NCBI RefSeq assembly: GCF_000426725.1
Contig: NZ_KE384560.1
Coordinates: forward strand, 124,001 to 188,000
Direction: 5' to 3'
Length of the DNA stretch: 64,000 bases
Origin: Sporocytophaga myxococcoides DSM 11118
GTDB taxonomy: Bacteria > Bacteroidota > Bacteroidia > Cytophagales > Cytophagaceae
Shown: piece after piece, positions 54,375-63,512 of the stretch
Layout of the letters: every line of letters starts with the position of its first letter
Numbering within the stretch: position 1 is the stretch's first letter
Position numbers and translations under genes: made by a program
The notes under the pieces: model-generated
Told to the model about the DNA's origin: nothing
The model's database searches: none
The model's input: only the letters and a program-made list of their open reading frames with translations

Positions 54375-54413
54375 AAAAAGTGCCGGAAGACGATTGGCTT
54401 CAGGCACTTTTAA
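54375..54413 (-). terminator. Terminator downstream of the methyltransferase-like gene
   Basis: A stem of AAAAAGTGCC with GGCACTTTT has an 18-base loop, and both flanks are AT-rich. It lies 30 bases past the stop of the reverse-strand gene. The stretch 54220-54374 contains nothing recognised. Confidence 0.65.
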
Positions 54414-54443
54414 TTAAAAGAAGTCTCTTGGATAGATTTTATA

Positions 54444-55121
54444 TTAACTCACCCCCAAAAGCTTCTTTAAGAATTTCCTTATAGATTTCTTCTTTTTAGA
54501 TGGATTTACAAAGTCACTTTCAATAAACTCATTGTGTTTAGGCACACATAGGATATATCCTTCATCATTGTATAGTCGGACAATTTTATGGGTATTACCA
54601 AGAAGTTTATATACAAAATCAATATTCCTGTTTTTAGGGCGGGCTATGTTGCCTGGCATATTACCATGATCAAAGTTTCCGTCTTCATAGATTCTTAAGT
54701 CATCAATCAGGAATACATCATTAGCAATCTGTTTTTTTACAGCAAGAATCTGCTCTATTTCTTTTTCCAAAGGATATTTTACTTCCTCTATTTTCTCATC
54801 ATTGTATCCTAATATTCCTCCGTCAGCACCAGGGAAATGAGCATCTAGCCAGTAAAATGTTGGTAGATCAGTGTTCGTTAAAAGTTGTGGTACAAGATCA
54901 AAACTATTACCTTTTACAATTTTTACATTGGCATTGGCCTTGAATCTTTCTCTACATAAATTGTAAAATTCATCCATGATTTCTGTAGAAATGATTTCCT
55001 GAAAGCCTGCATCTACGGCTACCTGAATGCCATCACCTTTAAAAGAACCCGTTTCAAAAAATGATTTTAATTTAAATTGATTAACAAACTTGTCAAGTTT
55101 AAACCTTGCTAATGTACCCAT
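54444..55121 (-). CDS. SAM-dependent methyltransferase-like protein
   Basis: The 225-residue protein has a Rossmann-like segment FFETGSFKGDGIQVAVDAGF near residue 20, where ETGSFKGDG resembles the SAM-binding glycine loop, and FYWLDAHFPG with an aspartate in the second motif position. FLIDDLRIYEDG matches the late acidic motif of Methyltransf_24-like proteins. The substrate is unknown. A Lys-rich tail (KKKKSIRKFLKKLL) ends the protein. It stands alone, away from the glycan locus. Confidence 0.7.
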   Translation of the reverse strand: MGTLARFKLDKFVNQFKLKSFFETGSFKGDGIQVAVDAGFQEIISTEIMDEFYNLCRERFKANANVKIVKGNSFDLVPQLLTNTDLPTFYWLDAHFPGADGGILGYNDEKIEEVKYPLEKEIEQILAVKKQIANDVFLIDDLRIYEDGNFDHGNMPGNIARPKNRNIDFVYKLLGNTHKIVRLYNDEGYILCVPKHNEFIESDFVNPSKKKKSIRKFLKKLLGVS

Positions 55122-55276
55122 TTAATCTTTGGTTATAGAATTTGTGAAAAATATCAATTTAAATTTATTACTATTTAAGCGAAAAAAAAATTTTCCCCCT
55201 TAAAGTCAGGTCATTATTAAGGTATGTAAAACTCATCTTAACACTTTGTCGTATTTTTTTGCATATTTAGGGTGGT

Positions 55277-55771
55277 ATGAAATATACATTTTTACTTATA
55301 TCCGCATTACTTGTTTATATTCAGGTTAATGGACAGGATGAGACACATATAGTTTCCTCATCAGGAAATGCTTCTAGTTCAGAAAAGTATTCTCTGACAT
55401 TCACATTAGGTGAGCCGGTAGCAAGAACCTATCAATCTGAAAGTTACAAACTTTCTTTAGGCTTTATTGGCAAGGATCTGACTGATGTAGATTTGGTCAA
55501 TTCTGTTTTCCCACCTAGAGAAGATAAGTCAGCCTTGAACTCAGTAATTTTTCCCAATCCTGTTGCAGACAAATTCCAAATCAAAGGAGATGAAAATGCC
55601 AGTTACGAGGTGAATATATTCAATATGCAGGGTAATCTTATCAGTAATATAAATTATGTAAGACCAAACAATGATATTAATTACCCAAGGGTTGTAGAGG
55701 GATGCTATTATATTGAAATTATCAATAAAGAAACTTTGGAAAGAACATTCGAAAAGATTATTAAAATATAA
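55277..55771 (+). CDS. Small T9SS cargo protein with type A sorting domain
   Basis: The 164-residue protein has a signal peptide (MKYTFLLISALLVYIQVNG) and a short mature domain with a repeated Ser-rich beta pattern. From about residue 90 it has the type A T9SS domain: SVIFPNPVADKFQIKG, VNIFNMQGNL and the ending FEKIIKI. The N-terminal part (SGNASSSEKYSLTFTLGEPV) is the common short stretch seen in Bacteroidota surface proteins that otherwise have no known fold. It ends 2 bases before the next start, so the two are an operon. Confidence 0.85.
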   Translation: MKYTFLLISALLVYIQVNGQDETHIVSSSGNASSSEKYSLTFTLGEPVARTYQSESYKLSLGFIGKDLTDVDLVNSVFPPREDKSALNSVIFPNPVADKFQIKGDENASYEVNIFNMQGNLISNINYVRPNNDINYPRVVEGCYYIEIINKETLERTFEKIIKI

Positions 55772-55773
55772 CA

Positions 55774-56856
55774 ATGAAGAAAATTTTTACAATAGCAATC
55801 CTTTTGATGCTTCAATTGGCTTGCTTTGCTCAGAGTGGATTTTATTATCAGGGAGTTGCTAAGATGAAGAGCGGTGCTCCGATTGCGGGTCAAACTATTT
55901 CAATTTACATTTCTATTTTGAGTACTTCTCCTGATGAGTTGTTTTATAAAGAAAGTCATTCTGTTAAAACCGATGATGATGGACGATTCTCACTGGTAGT
56001 GGGAGAAGGGGCGCCTTTACAAGGGACTTTTAATGAGATTAATTGGAGAAGCAAGGAAATATGGATACAGACTGAAATGGACGCTGGACAAGGGCTGGAG
56101 GATATGGGTAAGTCAAGGATTCTGCCTGTTCCTATTGCTACTTATGCTTTAAAAGCGGCCTATGATTATCGAATCTATACTGCAACTCCTGATTTTCCAA
56201 GCAATCTTTTTGCACTTAAGCAAGGCGAAACAAGGGGGAATCTGAAACTTGGGGTTAACTCCTACATGTATGATCATGAAGCCGTTCAATTAACGGTTGA
56301 AAATCCAATTCAAGGTTTGACCATTCAGCCAATGAGTTTTACAGTAAATGCTCAGGAATCAAGCACCCAGATTCAGGAAGTGAAAGTGAGTGCAAATGCG
56401 GGACTAGCTGCGGGTATCTATAATATTCCAATAAAAGGGCGATCTACTTCTGGTAAAGTTGTCTCCTCTACTTTTCCAATAAAAGTATTGCAAGCTTCTC
56501 TAAGCAGTTACCTGGTGGGAAGATATAATGTCGCAGATGTAATTGTAGGTAAGACAGATACTATTTTTCATGAAGAAAATATTGAAGCGGCTGGCATTGA
56601 TTCAATAAGATTTACGAGCAATATTAAGCATGAAGATCATTATTTACTATACAATCGCGTAGCTGAAGTTAACAATTCTGGTTTGGGCGTGGCACTCGAT
56701 ATCAAGTTTCCGATAGCCTACACTGATGTGATGGTATATACTTCTGGAGCCCAGCAGGTGAGCAATTTAGATGAGTTTATGATTCCTTATACAGTTTATT
56801 TTTCTATGAAAAATATAAATGAGTATCGACAAGCAATTTTTAAAAGAATAAAGTAA
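55774..56856 (+). CDS. Secreted protein with N-terminal domain common in Bacteroidota, role unknown
   Basis: The 360-residue protein has a signal peptide (ending CFAQ) and begins SGFYYQGVAKMKSGAPIAGQTIS, a module with IYISIL-type strands found in many Bacteroidota secreted proteins and often placed before tail-fibre-like or surface modules. The rest is beta-rich, with a middle domain (about 165-235) that could be Ig-like and a C-terminal domain of unknown fold. No CTD of T9SS is visible. It lies 2 bases after the cargo gene and 32 bases before the next. Confidence 0.7.
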   Translation: MKKIFTIAILLMLQLACFAQSGFYYQGVAKMKSGAPIAGQTISIYISILSTSPDELFYKESHSVKTDDDGRFSLVVGEGAPLQGTFNEINWRSKEIWIQTEMDAGQGLEDMGKSRILPVPIATYALKAAYDYRIYTATPDFPSNLFALKQGETRGNLKLGVNSYMYDHEAVQLTVENPIQGLTIQPMSFTVNAQESSTQIQEVKVSANAGLAAGIYNIPIKGRSTSGKVVSSTFPIKVLQASLSSYLVGRYNVADVIVGKTDTIFHEENIEAAGIDSIRFTSNIKHEDHYLLYNRVAEVNNSGLGVALDIKFPIAYTDVMVYTSGAQQVSNLDEFMIPYTVYFSMKNINEYRQAIFKRIK

Positions 56857-56888
56857 GTTGAAGCACTAAGAATCAATGTAATTTTTTT

Positions 56889-57650
56889 ATGTCAACTTTA
56901 AGAGACGAAGCTAAGAAGAGTAAAATCAATAAATCGGACAGACCAGTCCTGATATATATTGCCATTGGAGTTGCTACATTATTTGCAATAGCACTAAGAT
57001 GGTTCGATGAGGATTTATCTTTAAATATATTATCTGAAGTCATCGGTGCTGCATTTACGATTTTTGTAATCGATGTGCTATTGGTAAAATCCAAGACTAA
57101 AAGATGGCTAATTGTGCAGGAGCATATCGATTATCTTATCGGAAGAACGATCAACAGAGTCAGAGATGGTGTAGCAACAAGAGTGTTTGGGTTCAAAGCT
57201 GAATTTAACCACAGAATGACAGAAGAAGAAGTTGTCTTGCAGTTAAGAAAGCAAAGAGAAAAGTTTTTAAACGAATTGGAGGTTCTTTCCGCAGAGAAGC
57301 TTTCTGAAAGGATAGATCTTACTTTTTTTAACAAAGATAGCTATGACTATTTTGACGAGAAGGCTGAAGATATCTGGATGTTGATTAACATGAAATATGC
57401 AGAATACCTGGCTCCGGAACTTGTATCCTTACTTATTGACCTTCATACAAATCTCGTTGATGTCAGTGCCCATATTCGCACGTATGATAAGGCTGAGAGA
57501 TTCCCAGGTGAAAAAGATCATTATCACAATGTGGCGTTACAAGCAACTGCGAGAAATTTAAAAGAGATTATTCGTATTGTGATCAAGCTGAAAGAAGAAG
57601 GTTATTCGGATGCTGCAAGAATAATAGGAACAAGAGAAGAAGAAATCTGA
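56889..57650 (+). CDS. Membrane protein of unknown function with two N-terminal helices
   Basis: The 253-residue protein has a basic start, one helix at about 20-37 (PVLIYIAIGVATLFAIAL) and a second at about 48-68 (LSEVIGAAFTIFVIDVLLV), then a cytoplasmic helical region of about 180 residues. I do not recognise the family. It is cytoplasmic-facing, unlike its secreted upstream neighbours, so its link to them is only positional. The protein has no cysteine-rich or catalytic motif I can identify. Confidence 0.68.
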   Translation: MSTLRDEAKKSKINKSDRPVLIYIAIGVATLFAIALRWFDEDLSLNILSEVIGAAFTIFVIDVLLVKSKTKRWLIVQEHIDYLIGRTINRVRDGVATRVFGFKAEFNHRMTEEEVVLQLRKQREKFLNELEVLSAEKLSERIDLTFFNKDSYDYFDEKAEDIWMLINMKYAEYLAPELVSLLIDLHTNLVDVSAHIRTYDKAERFPGEKDHYHNVALQATARNLKEIIRIVIKLKEEGYSDAARIIGTREEEI

Positions 57651-57669
57651 TTTTAAATTTACCTTAAAA

Positions 57670-57708
57670 TAAAAGGCCCTGCATTGAGTTATAAATGCAG
57701 GACTTTTA
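57670..57708. terminator. Terminator between convergent genes
   Basis: A stem, CCCTGCATT with AATGCAGGA within longer AAAAG/CTTTT arms, has a 7-base loop. It sits between the membrane protein gene and the PepSY gene, which converge, and can serve both. Confidence 0.75.
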
Positions 57709-57711
57709 TTA

Positions 57712-58878
57712 TTAAACCGTTTGTAATGTGGCCTTATTTTTTGATTTAAGTTTATCTTTCTTCTGTTTTTTATTTCTTCCCCACCATATATAAAAGCCTG
57801 TAAGAGGAAGACTTGCGCATATCAGACTAATGCAGAAAACAAGGATTTTCCCTGGTAGGCCCAAGATAGCACCAACATGGATGTCATAGTTCATTCGTCT
57901 TAGCTTATTTCCAAAACCTGAATTTTCATACTTGATATTATAGGGACCTTCTCCATCAGGAAGGGGCTTTCCTGTATACTGATCGAAATAGCTGTTGTCG
58001 GCTTTGTAATATGTACCTCGGGCTGGGTTGACATTAATACTTATAGGGTCTTTATGATCTCCAGGCATATTTACAGAAAGTGAATGACCTGGATTTGCTT
58101 TTACAGCCTTTGACCATAATAGGTCTATCATCTGTCCTTCGTTGCTTGCTGATGGAGTTATGGTTGTATCTGATAATGGCCTGTTATATGCAGGTAAAGA
58201 TTTTCCTCCCGAGGTAGCCCAATAAACTGATTTCGAAAACCACTGGAAGCCCCACACCAGGCCTGTAAGAGCGAGTATTAAGGCAAATGCCATCGCATAA
58301 AACCCAAGTATATTATGCAAATCATAATTTTTTCTTTTCCATTTGGTCGTTTCTTTCCATTTGAAAGAAAAGCGTTGTTTGGCTGCACTGCTATTCTTGG
58401 GCCACCATAAAATAAGACCACTGATAAGCATTATAGCAAATATAAGAGTTGCTGAAGCAATCACCGGCTGTCCGATAGATTCTGGTAGCCACAAATAGAA
58501 GTGACCATGAAGAACGATATGAAAAAAATCCTTATCCATATCAGAGACTTTTAAGACTTTCCCTGTATATGGGTTTAAATATACTTTCCAGTAAAAGTCT
58601 TCACCAAACGCATAAGCAGCTGCCGAATATGGCGCGCCTTTATATTCAATGCTGTTGACCTTATTACCTGGTGTATGTTTTGATGCAATCTTTTTTAATT
58701 GAGAAGGAGGGAGTATCTTTCCTGAGATTGGTTTTGTAAACTGATATGGCTCAGTGAGTTCTTTAATTTCAGTTTCAAAAGCCAGTATACATCCTGTAAT
58801 ACTGATTATAAAAACAATAAGCCCGGACGCAAGCCCAAGCCACAAGTGAAGTTTGCCTGTCAATTGTTTGAAGGTCAT
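57712..58878 (-). CDS. PepSY-associated membrane protein (XusC-like)
   Basis: The 388-residue protein has four membrane helices, the first near residues 12-33 (LWLGLASGLIVFIISITGC). A PepSY-type periplasmic loop follows, with KVYLNPYTGKVLKVSDMDKDFFHIVLHGHF, and SFKWKETTKWKRKNYDLHNILGFY is the usual second block. Its His residues (HxxxH-like) may bind heme or flavin, as in ferric reductases of this family. It is the third gene of a reverse operon with a DUF4374 lipoprotein and a TonB receptor. In Bacteroides the matching third gene is xusC, for xenosiderophore use, so reduction or release of iron is the likely job. Confidence 0.85.
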   Translation of the reverse strand: MTFKQLTGKLHLWLGLASGLIVFIISITGCILAFETEIKELTEPYQFTKPISGKILPPSQLKKIASKHTPGNKVNSIEYKGAPYSAAAYAFGEDFYWKVYLNPYTGKVLKVSDMDKDFFHIVLHGHFYLWLPESIGQPVIASATLIFAIMLISGLILWWPKNSSAAKQRFSFKWKETTKWKRKNYDLHNILGFYAMAFALILALTGLVWGFQWFSKSVYWATSGGKSLPAYNRPLSDTTITPSASNEGQMIDLLWSKAVKANPGHSLSVNMPGDHKDPISINVNPARGTYYKADNSYFDQYTGKPLPDGEGPYNIKYENSGFGNKLRRMNYDIHVGAILGLPGKILVFCISLICASLPLTGFYIWWGRNKKQKKDKLKSKNKATLQTV

Positions 58879-58925
58879 AAATATAGAGTTATGAATATGA
58901 CCCCGTTTCCGGGGCCATTATTATA

Positions 58926-60164
58926 TTATTCATCTTTTAATTTAAAGATAGCAGGTATTTCGATGCCTTTAACAACAGCACCTTTGGTTCCGGTTGCAGT
59001 CGTTGGGTCAATTTCATAAATAGCACATCCATTACTTCCTCCGGCGTTGATAGAAGTATACATCTTTCCATTTTCTACAAGAGCTCTGGAAGCGTACTGT
59101 CCGCCATGCATTGGTACACCGCTGATCTCGGAAATAGACTGACTTTCAAGATCTATTATTATAATTTTGCAAACAGGATTGTCAGACTGAAGAGCAGCCC
59201 ATTGCCAATCTTCGCTTTGTTGCTCATCAACAATTACACGGGCCACAATTTTACCATTGCCAACATAAGTTCCGGAAAGAATTTTATAATGCCCGCCACT
59301 GGCAGCCTGCACATCAAAGAAGTAATCCTTATCAAAAGATGAAGCGCCTTTTTTGATTCTCAAAATACCTGAACTTTTGGTTACCTGTGTATAACCAGCG
59401 CCAAATGAGTTAGGAGAAAATGTATAGATATCTCCATCTTCAGTCATGATCATGCTTTCAGGTCCTGCATAAAACCCGATAGGGCCTGTGCGGGTATCTT
59501 TAATCGTTTGAATATAGTCAAGTCCCGGATAGGTAAATACAGAAACGTAAGCTGTATCGGTTGATGGAGTTAACCATGATTTACCACCAACCGGATAAAA
59601 GCTTACGTACATTTTTCCATCTCTTACAAGGATCCCTGTAGGCCATTTGTTAAGTGTGTCCGAAGGGCTGCTTAGATAAATCGGACTGGTCTTTTTGGTC
59701 ATCAATCCTACAGTGTTAACATCTATCAGTTGGATTTCAGTATTAAGTGTACCTCCGCCCCATGGAGCACCGATTGCTATAAGAGTATTGTCATCTCCTT
59801 TGCCCATGCAGTCCATACGATTAAACATCATGCTGCCTTTTTCCTTCAATTCTCCATTTACTTTATGGTATCCTATACATTTGTTGCTGGCGTTTCCATA
59901 ACTAAAGCTGAAAGCAGTATTACCTACAGTTGCGTAGTAGCACCACCCCAGTTGTTCTATCCCTCTGCCTTCGGCACTTATTTCTCCGTTCAAAAGGTTC
60001 CCTTGAAGCAAGGCATAATCACTGGTACCTTCTTTCCCCTGAGTTCTCAGAGATACAAAGTAATCACCACTCATTACATCAACTTCTTCTTTTTCTTTGC
60101 AAGAAAATAGCATAGAAGTTACAATGCAGGCAAGACCTACTTTGGAGAGTAATCGTTTTTTCAT
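58926..60164 (-). CDS. DUF4374 surface lipoprotein (XusB-like)
   Basis: The 412-residue protein has a lipoprotein signal ending at C22 in MLFSC, followed by KEKEEVD, an acidic run that fits the lipoprotein export signal for the cell surface in Bacteroidota. The body is a beta-propeller-like DUF4374 domain with repeated VRDGKMYVSFYP-type blades. In Bacteroides thetaiotaomicron the DUF4374 lipoprotein XusB captures siderophores at the surface and passes them to XusA. Gene order and spacing here match that system. The ligand here is not known. Confidence 0.88.
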   Translation of the reverse strand: MKKRLLSKVGLACIVTSMLFSCKEKEEVDVMSGDYFVSLRTQGKEGTSDYALLQGNLLNGEISAEGRGIEQLGWCYYATVGNTAFSFSYGNASNKCIGYHKVNGELKEKGSMMFNRMDCMGKGDDNTLIAIGAPWGGGTLNTEIQLIDVNTVGLMTKKTSPIYLSSPSDTLNKWPTGILVRDGKMYVSFYPVGGKSWLTPSTDTAYVSVFTYPGLDYIQTIKDTRTGPIGFYAGPESMIMTEDGDIYTFSPNSFGAGYTQVTKSSGILRIKKGASSFDKDYFFDVQAASGGHYKILSGTYVGNGKIVARVIVDEQQSEDWQWAALQSDNPVCKIIIIDLESQSISEISGVPMHGGQYASRALVENGKMYTSINAGGSNGCAIYEIDPTTATGTKGAVVKGIEIPAIFKLKDE

Positions 60165-60186
60165 TGATAAAATTTATTTTAAAAGG

Positions 60187-62556
60187 TTAATTGTGTAATT
60201 GCATTCTGAATTTTACATAAAAGGCTCTGCCGGGCTTTTGCAGCTTGAAGTTGTCGTAAACTCTCACATCTCCTATGTTATTGCATTCAAGACTTATATT
60301 ATATCGTTCGTTTTTAAAAGAATATGTAACTCCGATGTTTTGTGTGAACTGACCTGGAATGTCAAATTTCCCTCTTCTGCCACCTTGCTTCGGCCAGAAA
60401 AGCCAAAATTTGTTGACATAGTTGATTCCGAGGTTTAAAGAGATATTATCTTTCTTTGAAAAAATATCGCTAAAGCGAACACCTATATCCGAATTGCCGA
60501 ATAGATAGGGGAAATTTGGAATCCGGTCATTTCGGTTAAAGTTTATTGCCCCATCTTCAAAATACTTGTATGTAGAACGAAGATCCTGGTATGTTCCATT
60601 GGCTGTTATATAAAAGAGTGATTTGTACATGTATCTGAATCCGCCTTCAATACCCTTAATGGTAACCTCCCCTTCATTCATATAGGTAACAGTGGGGCCA
60701 CCTGAGGCATTGGGTCTGATAAAGTCAAATGCTTTTCTATAGATGACTCCTGATTCAAAATCAATATGGTGATTGCCTCTTTTGAAATTGGTTATAAAGC
60801 CCAGATTAATGTTGTTACTTCTTTCCGGTTGTATAGTCATGTTAGCTTTATAGGTTATTCCGTTCCCCATTAGCTCTAATTCATCAGGAAGGCGATAGGC
60901 ATGTTCGAAAGAAGCTTTGATCTGTAAAGTGGAAGTTAGAAAATAAGATGCCGCCACTCCATACCCCGGATAGCTTTTGGATTTTGATACAGGCACTTTG
61001 TTGTCATCATATCCCGATGCATCCGTTGTGCTTACTTTTTGCTGAAAGTATTTTCCGAATATTGTTCCGGTAAAACGGTTGTTCAGGCTTTTATAATTGT
61101 ATGCAGCACCAAGTACATGTTTTCTTAATATGTTCGGATCTTCAAAAGCTATTGCAAATCTGGCTATAGGGTCTGAGCCTTTCCTTCTGAACCGATTGAA
61201 GGTATGTGTAAGTCCAACAGAACTTCTTTCAGAAATCTTATAGCTCAGGTTGGTTGTTGTTAGGAAATTTTGATCTGTAAACTTAAATAAGGTTTTTTCA
61301 TCTATTTCTCCCGAAATAGTATTCATAGCTGAATTAATTATTTGACCTTCCCAGTTATACTTTCTCGACGAGGTATCAACATTCAGAGAATTGGTAGAAT
61401 TGAATGAACCATAAAAGCTAAGAGATAGTCCTTGAATGAAAAGATTATCTTTTTTGTATTTAAGTGTTGGCATTAATGATGTACTCTTAGTAAAGGCTTC
61501 TCCCACCACGTTTTGCATGTTCATGCCAGTCTGAATTTCTTTGTTATTGCCGGAAGCAATAATTCCGAAAAGTAATTTGTCAGCAAATTTTTTGTTAACG
61601 ATTCCAGCTTCCAACTGCAGCGTTCCTGACTTGTATCTATCATGAAATCTTTTGTATGACTTTTCAGGGCCATATTTCATAGTAATTGGATCAGCAGATT
61701 CTACATAAGTTTTATAGCTATTATCTGAATAATTGTAAAATGCATTTACATTTACCATAAACCCACTGCTATCCGCAAAGCGGCTATTTAAAGAAGCACG
61801 GTGAGTGTTAAAAGATCCATAGCTGTATGACAGATCAGCAAAGCTTTTGACCTTTTGATTGGTTACAACATTAATCGCTCCTCCAAGGGCATCACTTCCT
61901 AACCAGATAGGTACAACTCCTTTATAAACCTCTATTCTTTCTGCAAGATTCGCAGGGATATTATTCAGTGTGAGCGATGATCCGAAGTTGTCCATTGGAA
62001 CTCCGTCCAGGAAAAATTTAACCTGTTTACCACTGAAACCATTCAAAGTAAAGTTAAAATTAGAGCCCATTCCGGCTTCCTCACGTACCTTAATTCCTGA
62101 TGTTCTGTTTAGTATCTGATTAAGATCTGTAGTAGTGTTAGCATATGTTTTTAGATCAACAACATTAACATTATATGATGATTCTTTTATTTCCTGAGCT
62201 TTGGATTTACCTATTATCTGTACCTCCTTCAGGTGTTTATCAGATTCTATAAGTTTGATTTGAGCTACATCCGTTATTTCACCAGCTTTTACCTGCACTT
62301 TAATTAATATTGGTTCATGATCCAGCATTTGGACCTCCAGTGTATATGCTCCTTCAGGATGTTCAAGTTTAAAAGTCCCATCAGCTTCAGTCAATGTCGA
62401 TTTTCCGGTTTCTTTTATAGCAGCCAATGTAAATGCCGCTGGTTTTCCATTTGAATCTACAACTGCTCCCTTGATGGTACCAGAAGTTGATTGTCCATAA
62501 AAAAGGAGAGGGGTAAAAATGAAACTGAGGGTGAGTAAAATTTTGGAAAATGACAT
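60187..62556 (-). CDS. TonB-dependent receptor (XusA-like)
   Basis: The 789-residue protein has a signal peptide, a carboxypeptidase-regulatory-like domain (about 25-100: GTIKGAVVDSNGKPAAFTLA), a plug domain (about 130-235, with FLDGVPMDNFG and GGAINVVTN) and a 22-strand barrel to the C-terminus, which ends VKFRMQLHN. It takes up iron chelates across the outer membrane using TonB energy. With the DUF4374 lipoprotein (22 bases downstream) and the PepSY protein (47 bases further) it forms one transcript. Two Fur-like palindromes lie upstream of its start. Confidence 0.93.
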   Translation of the reverse strand: MSFSKILLTLSFIFTPLLFYGQSTSGTIKGAVVDSNGKPAAFTLAAIKETGKSTLTEADGTFKLEHPEGAYTLEVQMLDHEPILIKVQVKAGEITDVAQIKLIESDKHLKEVQIIGKSKAQEIKESSYNVNVVDLKTYANTTTDLNQILNRTSGIKVREEAGMGSNFNFTLNGFSGKQVKFFLDGVPMDNFGSSLTLNNIPANLAERIEVYKGVVPIWLGSDALGGAINVVTNQKVKSFADLSYSYGSFNTHRASLNSRFADSSGFMVNVNAFYNYSDNSYKTYVESADPITMKYGPEKSYKRFHDRYKSGTLQLEAGIVNKKFADKLLFGIIASGNNKEIQTGMNMQNVVGEAFTKSTSLMPTLKYKKDNLFIQGLSLSFYGSFNSTNSLNVDTSSRKYNWEGQIINSAMNTISGEIDEKTLFKFTDQNFLTTTNLSYKISERSSVGLTHTFNRFRRKGSDPIARFAIAFEDPNILRKHVLGAAYNYKSLNNRFTGTIFGKYFQQKVSTTDASGYDDNKVPVSKSKSYPGYGVAASYFLTSTLQIKASFEHAYRLPDELELMGNGITYKANMTIQPERSNNINLGFITNFKRGNHHIDFESGVIYRKAFDFIRPNASGGPTVTYMNEGEVTIKGIEGGFRYMYKSLFYITANGTYQDLRSTYKYFEDGAINFNRNDRIPNFPYLFGNSDIGVRFSDIFSKKDNISLNLGINYVNKFWLFWPKQGGRRGKFDIPGQFTQNIGVTYSFKNERYNISLECNNIGDVRVYDNFKLQKPGRAFYVKFRMQLHN

Positions 62557-62683
62557 TGTTTAATCGGTACTTAATTTCTTTATGGTTTTGATTCGAATTT
62601 TGACGTTGTGGGATTGAGCTGACTCACTTATATCTTTTGTGGGTGTTTTTTTCTTACCATTTCACATTGTTTACTAATTTTAA

Positions 62684-62698
62684 TTAGACTAAATCTAA
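62684..62698. promoter_or_regulatory. Putative Fur-like operator 1
   Basis: TTAGA and TCTAA are separated by 5 bases, upstream of the TonB receptor (128 bases before its ATG). The TTAGA core resembles Fur sites of Bacteroidota, but this is a judgement by eye. Confidence 0.45.
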
Positions 62699-62720
62699 AC
62701 AGCGCAAAAATAAATAAATT

Positions 62721-62739
62721 ATTTAGAATGGTTCCAAAT
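62721..62739. promoter_or_regulatory. Putative Fur-like operator 2
   Basis: ATTTAGAA and TTCCAAAT form an inverted repeat with one mismatch around 3 bases, 22 bases from the first site. It could serve either the reverse TonB operon or the forward gene at 62856. Confidence 0.45.
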
Positions 62740-62855
62740 TATGTGAAAAAATATTTTTTGATTTTTACCCCTGTTTAATCTACTGTTAATCAGTATGTTA
62801 TTGGATTTTGGTACTTATTAAACTGATAAAGGTGGTTTTTTTGTTTAAAGAATAA

Positions 62856-63440
62856 ATGGAAACGGGAATTAAAATGGGGCACATGGGACCAATGTTTTTT
62901 ACTGAAGAGCAAGAACTTCGGAATTGGTTTGAAAAAAATTACCAAAAGAAGAAGGAGCTTTTAATCGGTTATTACAAAGAGGATTCTGAAAAAAAAGGCA
63001 TCACCTTGTCCCAATCTGTGGATCAGGCTCTCTGCTTTGGATGGATAGAGGGAGTACGCAAATCGCTTGATAAAGAAGGGTATATTATCAGATTCACACC
63101 AAGAAAACCCAAAAGCGTGTGGAGTCCTTTGCATATAAAGAAAGTAGAAGAACTTTTGGAAAAAGGATTAATGAAGTTTGAGGGTATTGAGGTTTTTAAT
63201 AACAGACAAGGATGTGATTCGGGTGTATTTCCCTTTGAAAAGGTAGAAGCAAAACTGGATGATTTTTTAGTAGAAAAATTTAAGGCGCATAGTAAAGCCT
63301 GGAATTTTTTTAATGCAACAGCTCCTTCCTATAAACGCACAGTACTCAACTGGATCATGAGCGCAGATCAAAGAAGTACAAGAGAAGAAAGGTTGGAAGC
63401 TTTGATAAGAGAAAGCGAAGCTGAAAAGAAACTAAGCTGA
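62856..63440 (+). CDS. YdeI/OmpD-associated family protein
   Basis: The 194-residue protein has PMFFTEEQELRNWFEKNY, SVDQALCFGWIEGVRKSLDKEGYIIRFTPRKPKSVWSPLHIKK (in outline) and the C-terminal SAPSYKRT-like segment APSYKRTVLNWIMSADQRSTREERL. These are the marks of the YdeI/OmpD-associated family. Its cellular role is not settled; some members are linked to stress or peptide resistance. Start ATG at 62856 precedes several Met codons (METGIKMGHMGPM), so the true start could be up to 11 codons later. Confidence 0.88.
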   Translation: METGIKMGHMGPMFFTEEQELRNWFEKNYQKKKELLIGYYKEDSEKKGITLSQSVDQALCFGWIEGVRKSLDKEGYIIRFTPRKPKSVWSPLHIKKVEELLEKGLMKFEGIEVFNNRQGCDSGVFPFEKVEAKLDDFLVEKFKAHSKAWNFFNATAPSYKRTVLNWIMSADQRSTREERLEALIRESEAEKKLS

Positions 63441-63512
63441 GTTTGGGTACTTTTCTATTTGGATTAAATATTTATATTGCCAGAATAAATGTTTAACCAA
63501 TAACGAGAACCT

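Noticed and set aside
59730-60110. 126-codon forward frame opposite the DUF4374 gene
   Set aside because: It lies fully within a well-supported coding gene on the other strand and has no protein-like pattern.
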